NCBI RefSeq assembly: GCF_001854805.1
Contig: NZ_MBLO01000036.1
Coordinates: 254,534 to 318,533 of the forward strand
Direction: 5' to 3'
DNA length: 64,000 bases
Source: Pseudofrankia coriaricola
GTDB lineage: Bacteria > Actinomycetota > Actinomycetes > Frankiales > Frankiaceae
The notes beneath the pieces were generated by a model. That model did not search any database. It was not told where the DNA came from and was given only the letters and a program-made list of their open reading frames with translations. This document shows, one piece after another, positions 32,985 to 40,754 of the stretch; position 1 is the stretch's first letter; each line of letters begins with the position of its first letter. A program made the translations under genes and the position numbers.

Positions 32985-34301
32985 ATGCCGAAGAACGAGA
33001 AGGAGACGACCGAAGCAATGCCTGACTACGGCACGACCGATTTCTTCCTGGGCCCGGATCTCGTCGAGAACCCGTATCCGTACTTCGAGTACCTGCGTGG
33101 CCAGTGCCCCGTGCACCGGGAGAGCCAGCACGGCGTCGTGATGGTCACCGGTTTCGAGGAGGCCGTCGAGATCCAGAACGACGCGGAGCGGTATTCCTCG
33201 TGCAACTCGGTGGCCGGCCCGTTGTTCCCGTTCCCGGTGCCGCTCGAGGGCCACGACGTCAGCGCGCTGATCGAGGCGCATCGCTACGAGCTGCCGTTCA
33301 GTGACATGTTGCTGTGCCTCGACCCGCCGGAGCACACGGCCCATCGTGGGCTGCTGATGCGGCTGATCACGCCGAAGCGCCTGCGGGAGAACGAGGCGTA
33401 CATGCGTCAGGTCGCCGAGCGCCAGATCGACACGTTCATCGACAAGGGCGGGTGTGATTTCATCCGTGACTTCGCCACTCCGTTCACACTGCTCATCATC
33501 GCGGATCTGATCGGCGTTCCCCCGGAGGACCGGGACGGGTTCCTGGAGGGTATGTCCCAGCCCACGGGCGGTGGCGTCGGCAGCACGACGGGCGAAGCGA
33601 TGGGCGCCAACCCGCTCGCCTGGCTCTACGAGAAGTTCGCCACGTATGTCGAGGACCGCCGTCGCAACCCGCAGGACGACGTGCTCACCGGTCTGGCGAC
33701 CGCCACGTTCAAGGACGGCTCCCTGCCCGAGGTCATGGACGTCGTGCGCATCGCCGCGATCATCTTCGCGGCCGGCCACGAGTCCAGCACGCGCTTCCTC
33801 TCCAGCGCGTTCAGGATTCTCGCCGAGGAGCCGGAGGTCCAGGCCAGGCTGCGCGCCGAGCCAGGGCTCATCCCGAACTTCATAGAGGAGACCCTGCGCA
33901 TGGAGAGCGTGGTCAAGGGCGACTTCAGGCTCGCCAGGGTCCCGACGGAGGTCGGCGGGACGGAGATCCCCGCCGGCAGCCACGTGTTCCTGCTGCACGG
34001 AGCGGCCAACCGGGACCCCAGGAAGTTCGAGGACCCGTCGGAGTTCCAGCTGGAACGCCCCAACGCGCGCCAGCACCTCGCCTTCGGGCGGGGCGTGCAC
34101 ACCTGCCCGGGTGCCCCGCTCGTGCGCAGCGAGGCGGCCGTCGCCATCGAGCAGCTCCTCGCCCGTACCAGCGACATCCGCTTCTCGGAGGAAATCCACG
34201 GCCCCGCCGGGGCGCGCCGGTTCAACTACGTTCCCTCGTTCGTGCTGCGCGGCCTCACCGGCCTCACGCTTGAGTTCGACCCGCGGGGCGCCGCCGCATG
34301 A
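32985..34301 (+). CDS. Cytochrome P450, second gene of the island
   Basis: 438 residues from the ATG at 32985; ATG at 33018 (427 residues) is an alternative, matching the usual family N-terminus. The haem loop FGRGVHTCPGAP contains Cys374, and ExxR lies in ETLRMES. The I-helix is AAGHESST: the usual Thr after the acid is Ser, a conservative change at the oxygen-activation site. It differs strongly from the first P450, so the two probably act at different positions or on successive intermediates. Its stop overlaps the next gene by four bases. Confidence 0.92.
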   Translation: MPKNEKETTEAMPDYGTTDFFLGPDLVENPYPYFEYLRGQCPVHRESQHGVVMVTGFEEAVEIQNDAERYSSCNSVAGPLFPFPVPLEGHDVSALIEAHRYELPFSDMLLCLDPPEHTAHRGLLMRLITPKRLRENEAYMRQVAERQIDTFIDKGGCDFIRDFATPFTLLIIADLIGVPPEDRDGFLEGMSQPTGGGVGSTTGEAMGANPLAWLYEKFATYVEDRRRNPQDDVLTGLATATFKDGSLPEVMDVVRIAAIIFAAGHESSTRFLSSAFRILAEEPEVQARLRAEPGLIPNFIEETLRMESVVKGDFRLARVPTEVGGTEIPAGSHVFLLHGAANRDPRKFEDPSEFQLERPNARQHLAFGRGVHTCPGAPLVRSEAAVAIEQLLARTSDIRFSEEIHGPAGARRFNYVPSFVLRGLTGLTLEFDPRGAAA

Positions 34302-35188
34302 CGGACCCTGTCCGTCAGCCGCGGGTCGGACTTCTCTACCGGCAGACCGACACCTCGATGCCGCTGGTCGAGCTCGCCCGCGCCGCCGAGGAACGCGGCT
34401 TCGACTGCATCGTCGTCGGCGAGCACACCCACATCCCGGTAAGCCGTATGTCCCCGTTCCCCGGCACCATCGACGGCGAGCTGCCGGACGCGTACCCCCA
34501 TTTCCCCGACCCGTACGTCGCGCTCGCGTTCATCGCCGCGCGGACCTCGCTGCGGATCGCCGCGGGGATCGCCCTCGTCGCCCAGCACGACCCGATCGCG
34601 CTCGCGAAGACCATCGCGACGCTCGACCATCTGTCCGGCGGGCGGTTCACCCTCGGCGTGGGGTTCGGCTGGAACCAGGAGGAGCTCGCCAACCACGGGA
34701 AGGACTTCACCGACCGCCGGGAGATCGTCCGCGAGCACATCGAGCTGATGAGGGCGCTGTGGACGCGGGAGGAGGCCGAGTACCACGGCCGGCACGCCAA
34801 CCTCGAGCGCAGCTGGTCCTGGCCGAAGCCCGCGCAGGGCTCGGTACCCGTGCTTCTCGGCGTCCAGGGCGGCGACCGCGGCTTCGAGGCGATCATCGGT
34901 TGGGCCGACGGCTGGCTGCCCGGCGGGAGCCACGGGAGGTGGCTGGCCGCCAAGCTGGGCGAGCTGCGCAGCAGGTGGGTCGACGCCGGCCGTCCCGCGT
35001 CCGGCCCCATCGTGTGGCCGATGCAGGACGTGGTCGACGACGACCGGCTGCGCGTCCAGCTCGAGCGCTTCCACGAGCTCGCGGTCGACCAGGTCGTTCT
35101 CGACATCCCGACCACCACCCGCGAGGAGATCCTGCCGCTGCTCGACCGCTACGCGAAGGTCGTCACGACCGAATGGGGCCACCGATGA
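34298..35188 (+). CDS. LLM-class F420-type oxidoreductase (first of a pair)
   Basis: 296 residues. VVGEHTHIPVSRMSPFPG, LVAQHDPIALAKTIATLDHL and LGVGFGWNQEEL are the typical coenzyme and substrate-cleft segments. It is a paralogue of the gene at 37146 in the same operon (shared ANLERSWSWPKPAQ). Overlaps the P450 and the ferredoxin by four bases on each side. It may reduce a double bond or oxidise an alcohol produced by the P450s; cofactor F420 or FMN is inferred from the family. Confidence 0.88.
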   Translation: MTDPVRQPRVGLLYRQTDTSMPLVELARAAEERGFDCIVVGEHTHIPVSRMSPFPGTIDGELPDAYPHFPDPYVALAFIAARTSLRIAAGIALVAQHDPIALAKTIATLDHLSGGRFTLGVGFGWNQEELANHGKDFTDRREIVREHIELMRALWTREEAEYHGRHANLERSWSWPKPAQGSVPVLLGVQGGDRGFEAIIGWADGWLPGGSHGRWLAAKLGELRSRWVDAGRPASGPIVWPMQDVVDDDRLRVQLERFHELAVDQVVLDIPTTTREEILPLLDRYAKVVTTEWGHR

Positions 35189-35394
35189 GGGCGGAGGTCG
35201 ACGCGAGCGCCTGCGCCGGCCACGGCGTGTGCGTGGGCCACGCTCCCGACGTGTTCGAGCTGACCGACGAGGGCTACTCCGTCGTGCGGGTGGACGAGGT
35301 CCCGGCCCAGTACGAGGCAGCTGTCCGCCTGGCGGTCAAACAGTGCCCGACGTACTCCATCACGATCACAGGAGGCATGGGTAACGATGTCTGA
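35185..35394 (+). CDS. Ferredoxin, 3Fe-4S type (second)
   Basis: 69 residues. CAGHGVCVGHAP gives the CxxHxxC pattern, and KQCPTYS the last cysteine. Distinct from the first ferredoxin. Two ferredoxins for two P450s suggests that each oxygenase has a dedicated carrier. Overlaps the LLM gene by four and the SDR by eight bases. Confidence 0.9.
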   Translation: MRAEVDASACAGHGVCVGHAPDVFELTDEGYSVVRVDEVPAQYEAAVRLAVKQCPTYSITITGGMGNDV

Positions 35395-36223
35395 GCAGCC
35401 AGCGGGCACGTTGAGCGGCAAGGTCGTCATCATCACGGGCGCGGCTTCGGGGATGGGACGGGCGGCCGCGGTCCGGTGCGCCGAACTGGGCGCGGCGGTG
35501 GTCGCCGCCGACCTGAACGCGGACGGCGCGGCCGCCGTCGCCGGCGAGATCGAGTCGTCCGGCGGTACGGCGCTCGGCTTCGGCGTCGACCTGACCGTCG
35601 AGGACGAGGTGACCGCGCTCGTCGACGCCGCGGTCGCTCGGTTCGGCACGGTGCATGGCCTGCACAACAACGCCTACGCGGTTCATCCGGGAGCGGCGGT
35701 CGACCTGGTCAACACGACCCTGGAGGCGTGGGACTGGACGATCCGGACGTGCCTGACCAGCCAGTTCCTGTGCTGCCGCGCCGCGCTCCCCCACATGCTG
35801 CGGGGCGGCGAGGGATCCATCATCAACGTGTCCTCCGGCAACGGGCTGGCCGGCGCGGCGGGCGCCGCGGCCTACGGCGCGGCGAAGGCCGGCAGCATCA
35901 TGCTGACCAAGTACATCGCCACCCAGTACGGCAAGTCCGGCGTCCGGTGCAACACGCTGGTGCCCGGCTGGACCATCGGGACCGGCTGGACGGGCGAGGA
36001 CAACTACACCGACAGCCAGCAGAAGCTGTTCGACCGCGCGCTGGACGACGTGTGCATGCCCCGCCTCGCGCTGCCCGAGGACATCGCCCCCGTCGTCGCG
36101 TTCCTCTTCTCCGACGAGGCCAGGTACCTGCAGGCCGCCACCATCGACGTCAACGGCGGACTGCTGGCCCACATGCCCGGCGCGGCCGGCAGGCCTGCCC
36201 GGCCCACCCCGGCCGACACATGA
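35387..36223 (+). CDS. Short-chain dehydrogenase of the P450 operon
   Basis: 278 residues. TGAASGMG (17-24), NNAYA in place of the usual NNAG, Ser in NVSSGNG, and YGAAK as the catalytic Tyr/Lys pair. It ends in a proline-rich tail. Likely oxidises the alcohol made by a P450 (inference from operon position). The NNAYA change is an oddity near the active site. Confidence 0.88.
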   Translation: MSEQPAGTLSGKVVIITGAASGMGRAAAVRCAELGAAVVAADLNADGAAAVAGEIESSGGTALGFGVDLTVEDEVTALVDAAVARFGTVHGLHNNAYAVHPGAAVDLVNTTLEAWDWTIRTCLTSQFLCCRAALPHMLRGGEGSIINVSSGNGLAGAAGAAAYGAAKAGSIMLTKYIATQYGKSGVRCNTLVPGWTIGTGWTGEDNYTDSQQKLFDRALDDVCMPRLALPEDIAPVVAFLFSDEARYLQAATIDVNGGLLAHMPGAAGRPARPTPADT

Positions 36224-37149
36224 GCTCGCCGCGGGCGATGGCGGCGGCGAGCGAGCAGGCCCGGGCGGTGCACCGGATGCTGCGTGACCAGCGCGGCGCC
36301 GCCCGTGCGTCGGCCCCTCCGTCACGCGCCGCGCAGCTCGCCATGGCCGAGGAGATCGGCAACAGCACGTCCGAGCCGGACGGGGTGACGTTCGAGGATG
36401 TCGACGCTGGCGGGGTGCCCGCGCAGTGGGCGCGGCCCGACGGCGCGCCGACGAACAGGGTGCTCCTCTACCTCCACGGCGGCGGCTACTGCTTCTGCTC
36501 GGTCCGCTCCCACCGCAGGCTCGTCGGGCACCTCGCCAGGGCGGCGGGCCGCCAGGCACTGAGCGTGGACTACCGGCTGGCGCCCGAGCACCCCCATCCC
36601 GCCGCCGTGACGGACGCCCTGACCGCCTACCGGTGGCTCCTCGAACAAGGCCTCGACCCCGCCCACCTGGCCGTCGCCGGTGACTCGGCCGGCGGCGGGC
36701 TCGCCGTCGCGCTCCTGCTGAGGGCGAGGAACGAGGGCCTGCCGCCTCCGTCGGGCGCGGTGCTCCTGTCGCCCTGGGTCGACCTCGCCATGACGGCCGA
36801 CAGCCTGACCAGCCGAGCCGACGTCGACGTACGCCAGAGCCCCGCCGAGACGCGGTGGTGCGCGGGCCAGTACCTCGCCGGTCAGGACCCGCGTGACCCC
36901 TACGCGTCGCCGCTCTACGCCGACCTCACCGGCCTGCCGCCCCTGTACATCCAGGCCAGCGACTGGGACACGCTCGTCGACGACGCGCATCGCCTGGCCG
37001 AGAAGGCCCGGCGCCTCGGGGTCGACGTCCGCCTCGATCTCTTCCCAGAGATGCCGCACGCGCATCAGCTGTGGGCGGGCACCATCCCCGAGGCCGACGA
37101 CGCCGTCGCCCGCGTCGGCGAGTACCTGCGAGAAAGGGAAACCTCATGA
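36220..37149 (+). CDS. Alpha/beta hydrolase, hormone-sensitive-lipase family
   Basis: 309 residues. HGGGY (86-90) is the oxyanion motif, Ser156 in GDSAGG the nucleophile; the acid lies in the QASDWDTLVDDA segment and His in MPHAHQLW. It hydrolyses short acyl esters or lactones. In this operon it might open a lactone made by a Baeyer-Villiger type step or release an ester group before oxidation. Overlaps both neighbours by four bases. Confidence 0.9.
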   Translation: MSSPRAMAAASEQARAVHRMLRDQRGAARASAPPSRAAQLAMAEEIGNSTSEPDGVTFEDVDAGGVPAQWARPDGAPTNRVLLYLHGGGYCFCSVRSHRRLVGHLARAAGRQALSVDYRLAPEHPHPAAVTDALTAYRWLLEQGLDPAHLAVAGDSAGGGLAVALLLRARNEGLPPPSGAVLLSPWVDLAMTADSLTSRADVDVRQSPAETRWCAGQYLAGQDPRDPYASPLYADLTGLPPLYIQASDWDTLVDDAHRLAEKARRLGVDVRLDLFPEMPHAHQLWAGTIPEADDAVARVGEYLRERETS

Positions 37150-38024
37150 CAGGCGCGGCCACGTTCCCGGGCGTCGGCGTGCTCTATCGCGCGACGGACC
37201 AGATGCCGTTCCTCGAGCTCGCCTACGCCGCCGCCGATCGGGGCTTCGCCTCACTCGTCCTCGGTGAGCACACCCACATTCCCCTCAGCTCCGACCCCGC
37301 CTGCTTTCCGGGCGCCGGGGACACCATCCCTCCGACTTACCCGCGGCTGCTCGACCCGTACATGGCGCTCTCGTTCGTCGCCGCGCGGACTCCCATGAAG
37401 ATTGCGACCTGTACGTCCCTTCCCGCCCAGCACGACCCGATTGCCCTGGCCAAGGCCCTCGCGACGCTCGACCACCTGTCCGGGGGGCGCCTCACGCTCG
37501 GCGTGGGATACGGCTGGAACGCCGACGAGCTGGTCAGCCACGGGCACGAGTGGAAGAACCGGCGGGCGATCGTGCGGGAACACGTCGAGCTCATGCGGGC
37601 GCTGTGGACCGAGACCGAAGCCGAATACCACGGCCAGTACGCCAACCTCGAGCGCAGCTGGTCCTGGCCGAAGCCGGCGCAGTCCTCGATCCCGGTGCTC
37701 CTGGGCGCCGCCGGGCGCGGCCTCGCGATGGAGGCGATCGTCCAGTGGGCCGACGGCTGGATGCCGGGCGGAAGCATCAGCTGGATCGCGAACCGGCTCG
37801 TGGAGCTTCGACGCCGGTGGTCCGAGGCCGGACGCCCAGAGTCCGGCCCAGTCATCTGGGTGGTCCAGGACCCCATTGACGACGACAGGTTCCAATCCCG
37901 GCTGGAACGCCTTGCATCACTGGGTGTCGCCGAAGTTGTGGTCGCCTTCGACACGGTGGACAAGGACGAGATTCTACCGGTTCTCGATCGCTACGCGAAG
38001 CTGATCGCGACGAACGCCGGCTGA
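37146..38024 (+). CDS. LLM-class F420-type oxidoreductase (second of a pair)
   Basis: 292 residues, parallel to the 34298 protein through most of its length (GEHTHIP, QHDPIALAKALATLDHL, ANLERSWSWPKPAQ). The adjacent copies probably arose by duplication in the operon and then diverged. It is the last gene joined by an ATGA overlap; a 107-base gap with three imperfect repeats separates it from the amidohydrolase. Confidence 0.88.
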   Translation: MTGAATFPGVGVLYRATDQMPFLELAYAAADRGFASLVLGEHTHIPLSSDPACFPGAGDTIPPTYPRLLDPYMALSFVAARTPMKIATCTSLPAQHDPIALAKALATLDHLSGGRLTLGVGYGWNADELVSHGHEWKNRRAIVREHVELMRALWTETEAEYHGQYANLERSWSWPKPAQSSIPVLLGAAGRGLAMEAIVQWADGWMPGGSISWIANRLVELRRRWSEAGRPESGPVIWVVQDPIDDDRFQSRLERLASLGVAEVVVAFDTVDKDEILPVLDRYAKLIATNAG

Positions 38025-38067
38025 TCCTGACCCCGCGACGAGTCAGGGCACGGGACCTGGCGGCACA

Positions 38068-38115
38068 CAGGGCTGGAATCAAACAGGGCTGGAATGACAC
38101 AGGACTGGGATCAAA
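38068..38115 (+). repeat. Three 16-base imperfect tandem repeats
   Basis: Units CAGGGCTGGAATCAAA, CAGGGCTGGAATGACA and CAGGACTGGGATCAAA follow each other without spacer, and a fourth CAGGAAGGGA supplies the ribosome site of the amidohydrolase. Confidence 0.85.
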
Positions 38116-38131
38116 CAGGAAGGGACCACTC

Positions 38132-39379
38132 ATGGTCGAGGACATCATCCTCTCAGCGGACGGGCATTTCGTCGAGCCCACGGATCTGTTCACCAGCCGT
38201 CTTCCGAAACACCTGCGGGAACTCGCGGTCTGGGAGGAGGACTTCGAGATCGAGCCGCTCGGGGAAGATGGAAACCACCATTTCCGGAAGCTGCACACGC
38301 CGGGCTTCGAAGGCTGGGCATACGCCCGTTACCGTCACCACGACGGAACGCCGCAGTACGGCGACCCCGCCCGGATCATCGAGGACCTCGACCACGAGGG
38401 CGTCCGGGCGACGCTGATGCATCCCAACCACGCGCTGTTCGGGTTGTTCACCCACGACCATCACGAGCTGTCGATGGCGCACGCCCGGGTCTACAACGAC
38501 TACGCGGCGGAGGTCTTCGGGCCGTACCGCGATCGGGTGATCACCACCATGCCCATCCCGATGAGCGATCTCGACGACGCCGTCGCCGAGATCGAGCGGG
38601 TGGCCGCCCTGGGGGCACGAGCGCTCATCCTTCCGGCGACGTCGCCGATCCCGTACACCTCACGAGCGCTCGACCGGGTGTGGGCGGCGGCGCAGGCCCA
38701 CGGGATGGTCATCGCCTTCCACGTGGCGACCGGCGGCGTGAAGGTGCGCAAGGACGCGGCGCCGACACTCCAGGCGATGATTGCCACTGCTCAGGCCCAG
38801 AACCGCGAGGTGCTGGACGACCAGCTAATCGTCGACCGCTTGATGGGTGCGGCCGTGCTGGGCCCCGTGGCCGCACAGCGGATCGTCGTGTCGCTGGTCG
38901 GTGCCGGGGTGCTCGAGCGGTTCCCAGATCTTCACTTCCTGCTGGTGGAGTTCAACGCCAACTGGCTCGTCTCGACGATGGCCGCGATGGACAAGGCCTG
39001 GACGCTCGGAGTCGGGCAGAACCGCGACTTCTGGGCCGGCACGTGGGACGACGCCCGCGCCGCCGACGACCAGCCGGGCATGGCCCAGCTGTTCCGGCTC
39101 AACGAGCGCTGGCCGTACCCGCTCATGCCGAGCGAGTACGTCCAGCGCCAGATCCACGTCTCCTTCCAGGAGGACCCCATGGCGATCGCCTGCCGGCACG
39201 TCACCGGCATCTCCACGCTGCTGTGGGGCATGGACTACCCGCATGCCGAAGGGACCTTCGGGCGCAGCCGCCAGGTCATCGACTACCTGTTCAAGGACGT
39301 CGAGCCCGAGGAGCGCCAGGCGATCCTCGGCGGCACGCTGGGCGGGCTGCTCGGCCTGCACGCCCCAAGCCCGGCCTGA
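38132..39379 (+). CDS. Amidohydrolase-2 family protein
   Basis: 415 residues. LSADGHFVEPTDLF opens the barrel, HPNHALF and AFHVATGG contribute further ligands, and GMDYPHAEGTF provides the metal-binding Asp. The family includes decarboxylases and C-C or C-N hydrolases, often placed after oxygenases in aromatic and terpenoid pathways. It is the last intact gene before the island's right border. It belongs to a different subgroup from the remnant at 29007. Confidence 0.85.
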   Translation: MVEDIILSADGHFVEPTDLFTSRLPKHLRELAVWEEDFEIEPLGEDGNHHFRKLHTPGFEGWAYARYRHHDGTPQYGDPARIIEDLDHEGVRATLMHPNHALFGLFTHDHHELSMAHARVYNDYAAEVFGPYRDRVITTMPIPMSDLDDAVAEIERVAALGARALILPATSPIPYTSRALDRVWAAAQAHGMVIAFHVATGGVKVRKDAAPTLQAMIATAQAQNREVLDDQLIVDRLMGAAVLGPVAAQRIVVSLVGAGVLERFPDLHFLLVEFNANWLVSTMAAMDKAWTLGVGQNRDFWAGTWDDARAADDQPGMAQLFRLNERWPYPLMPSEYVQRQIHVSFQEDPMAIACRHVTGISTLLWGMDYPHAEGTFGRSRQVIDYLFKDVEPEERQAILGGTLGGLLGLHAPSPA

Positions 39380-39518
39380 GTCCTGGATCGGGCCTCCGGA
39401 CGCGCCAGCGGCTTGGCCACTTCCCCTGTCGGCCTCCCGGCACTTTTCCCGGCGCCCCCTCAGACCGAAGCCGCGCACCCGCTTCGCGCACCGAGACAAC
39501 CCGCGAGATAGGACGACC

Positions 39519-39758
39519 ATGCAGCGTCTCGACACCTCCCGTATCGGCACGCCCCATAGACGACTCCGACACCGCCCGGAGGTGGTGCTCTTAACCCTGC
39601 CCTTGGCCGCGGTCACCTTCCTGGCCGCCGGCTGCGGAGGCGACGGAAAGGCCGACACCGCCGGCCGTGTGCGTGCGCGGCGGACTGATCACAGTCCTGG
39701 ACGACAAGGGTGTACCCACCGTTACAAGCCCATCGGCCAGTCCCCGATCGAGGGCTGA
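39519..39758 (+). pseudogene. Lipoprotein remnant with internal deletion/frameshift
   Basis: ATG at 39519, then RHRPEVVLLTLPLAAVTFLA and AGCGGDGKADTAG: a proper lipoprotein signal with lipobox LAAGC. The mature part is only about 35 codons and reads nonsense in this frame. A better protein-like segment, GGLITVLDDKGVPTVTS, is in another frame, and the original frame returns as YKPIGQSPIEG before stop. This looks like both ends of a substrate-binding lipoprotein with most of the middle lost. It is followed 12 bases later by a strong terminator. Confidence 0.55.
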
Positions 39759-39770
39759 CAGGATCCGGAA

Positions 39771-39808
39771 GGCCCCCGACAGTCCGCCGACGCGGACTGT
39801 CGGGGGCC
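39771..39808. terminator. 17-base-pair stem-loop, right end of the island
   Basis: GGCCCCCGACAGTCCGC (39771-39787) and GCGGACTGTCGGGGGCC (39792-39808) pair perfectly over a four-base loop. It separates the rightward island operon from the leftward SDR. Confidence 0.85.
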
Positions 39809-39847
39809 GCCGCCCGCCGCCTGCCGACCGCGGGCCCGACCTGAACC

Positions 39848-40666
39848 TCAGTCGGGGATCGCGCGCAGGTGGCGGGCCATGGCAAGCGGGGTGACGGTCA
39901 GGACGCCGGAGTCGACGGGCAGGGTGACGCCGGTGACCCAGCGGGCGTCGTCGCTGGCGAGGAAGCCGACCGCCGCGGCGACGTCCCAGCCGGTGCCCTC
40001 CGTGCCGAGCAGGCCGGCCTCCTTGCGCAGCGTGTCGACGTAGTCCGAGGACTGGCCGGGGATCGACAGCACCATCGGCGTGACGATGTGGCCGGGGGCG
40101 ATGGCGTTGACCCGGATGCCCTGGCGGCCGTGGGCGTAGGCCATCTCGACGGTCATCGCGAGCATGGCGCCCTTGGCGGCCGAGTAGGCGATCGTGCCGT
40201 CCCCGCGCAGCCCGGAGATCGACGCGATGTTGACAACCGAGCCGGAGCCCTGCGCCGCCATCACCGGGAGCGTGTACTTGCAGGCCAGGAACATCGTGCG
40301 CAGGTTGATGTCCAGCGCCTTGTCCCAGGCCTCCTCGGTGATGTCGATGACCGTGCCGACCGAGGCCATGCCGATGTTGTTGACCAGGATGTCGATGGTT
40401 CCGAACGCGTCGACGGCGGCCTTCGCCATCGCCTCGCAGGCGGCGGCCTTGGTGCAGTCGCCGGCGAAGACCTCCGCCTTCCCGCCCTCGGACTCGATCA
40501 GCTTCTTCGTCTCCTCGGCCCGGTCCGCGAACAGGTCGACGAGCAGCACGCTCGCACCCTCGCGCGCGAGCACCACCGCGCTGGCCTTGCCCGTGCCGAC
40601 GCCCGGGCCGGGCGTCGAGCCGGCCCCCGTCACGATCGCGACCTTGCCCTCGACCCGACCGGCCAT
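39848..40666 (-). CDS. Short-chain dehydrogenase
   Basis: 272 residues from ATG at 40666 (GGAAGGGG upstream). The glycine motif is expanded (TGAGSTPGPGVGTG, 13-26), NNIG replaces NNAG, and the active site is Ser149/151, Tyr161, Lys165 (YSAAK). It ends with the MARHLRAIPD tail shared with the remnant at 29007. It lies 88 bases after the Ltp2-like gene on the same strand and probably supplies the 3-hydroxyacyl oxidation step in that operon. Confidence 0.87.
   Translation of the reverse strand: MAGRVEGKVAIVTGAGSTPGPGVGTGKASAVVLAREGASVLLVDLFADRAEETKKLIESEGGKAEVFAGDCTKAAACEAMAKAAVDAFGTIDILVNNIGMASVGTVIDITEEAWDKALDINLRTMFLACKYTLPVMAAQGSGSVVNIASISGLRGDGTIAYSAAKGAMLAMTVEMAYAHGRQGIRVNAIAPGHIVTPMVLSIPGQSSDYVDTLRKEAGLLGTEGTGWDVAAAVGFLASDDARWVTGVTLPVDSGVLTVTPLAMARHLRAIPD
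39850..39882. repeat. 33-base direct repeat, right copy
   Basis: One mismatch to the left copy at 29009-29041. Here it is the 3' end of the intact SDR gene. Confidence 0.85.
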
Positions 40667-40754
40667 CTGTCGCACCCCTTCCTCGATATCTCGAACGGAC
40701 GGCGGCTGAGCACCGCCCGTCGTCTCCGTTGCCGACCCGTACGCGGCGCGCGCC

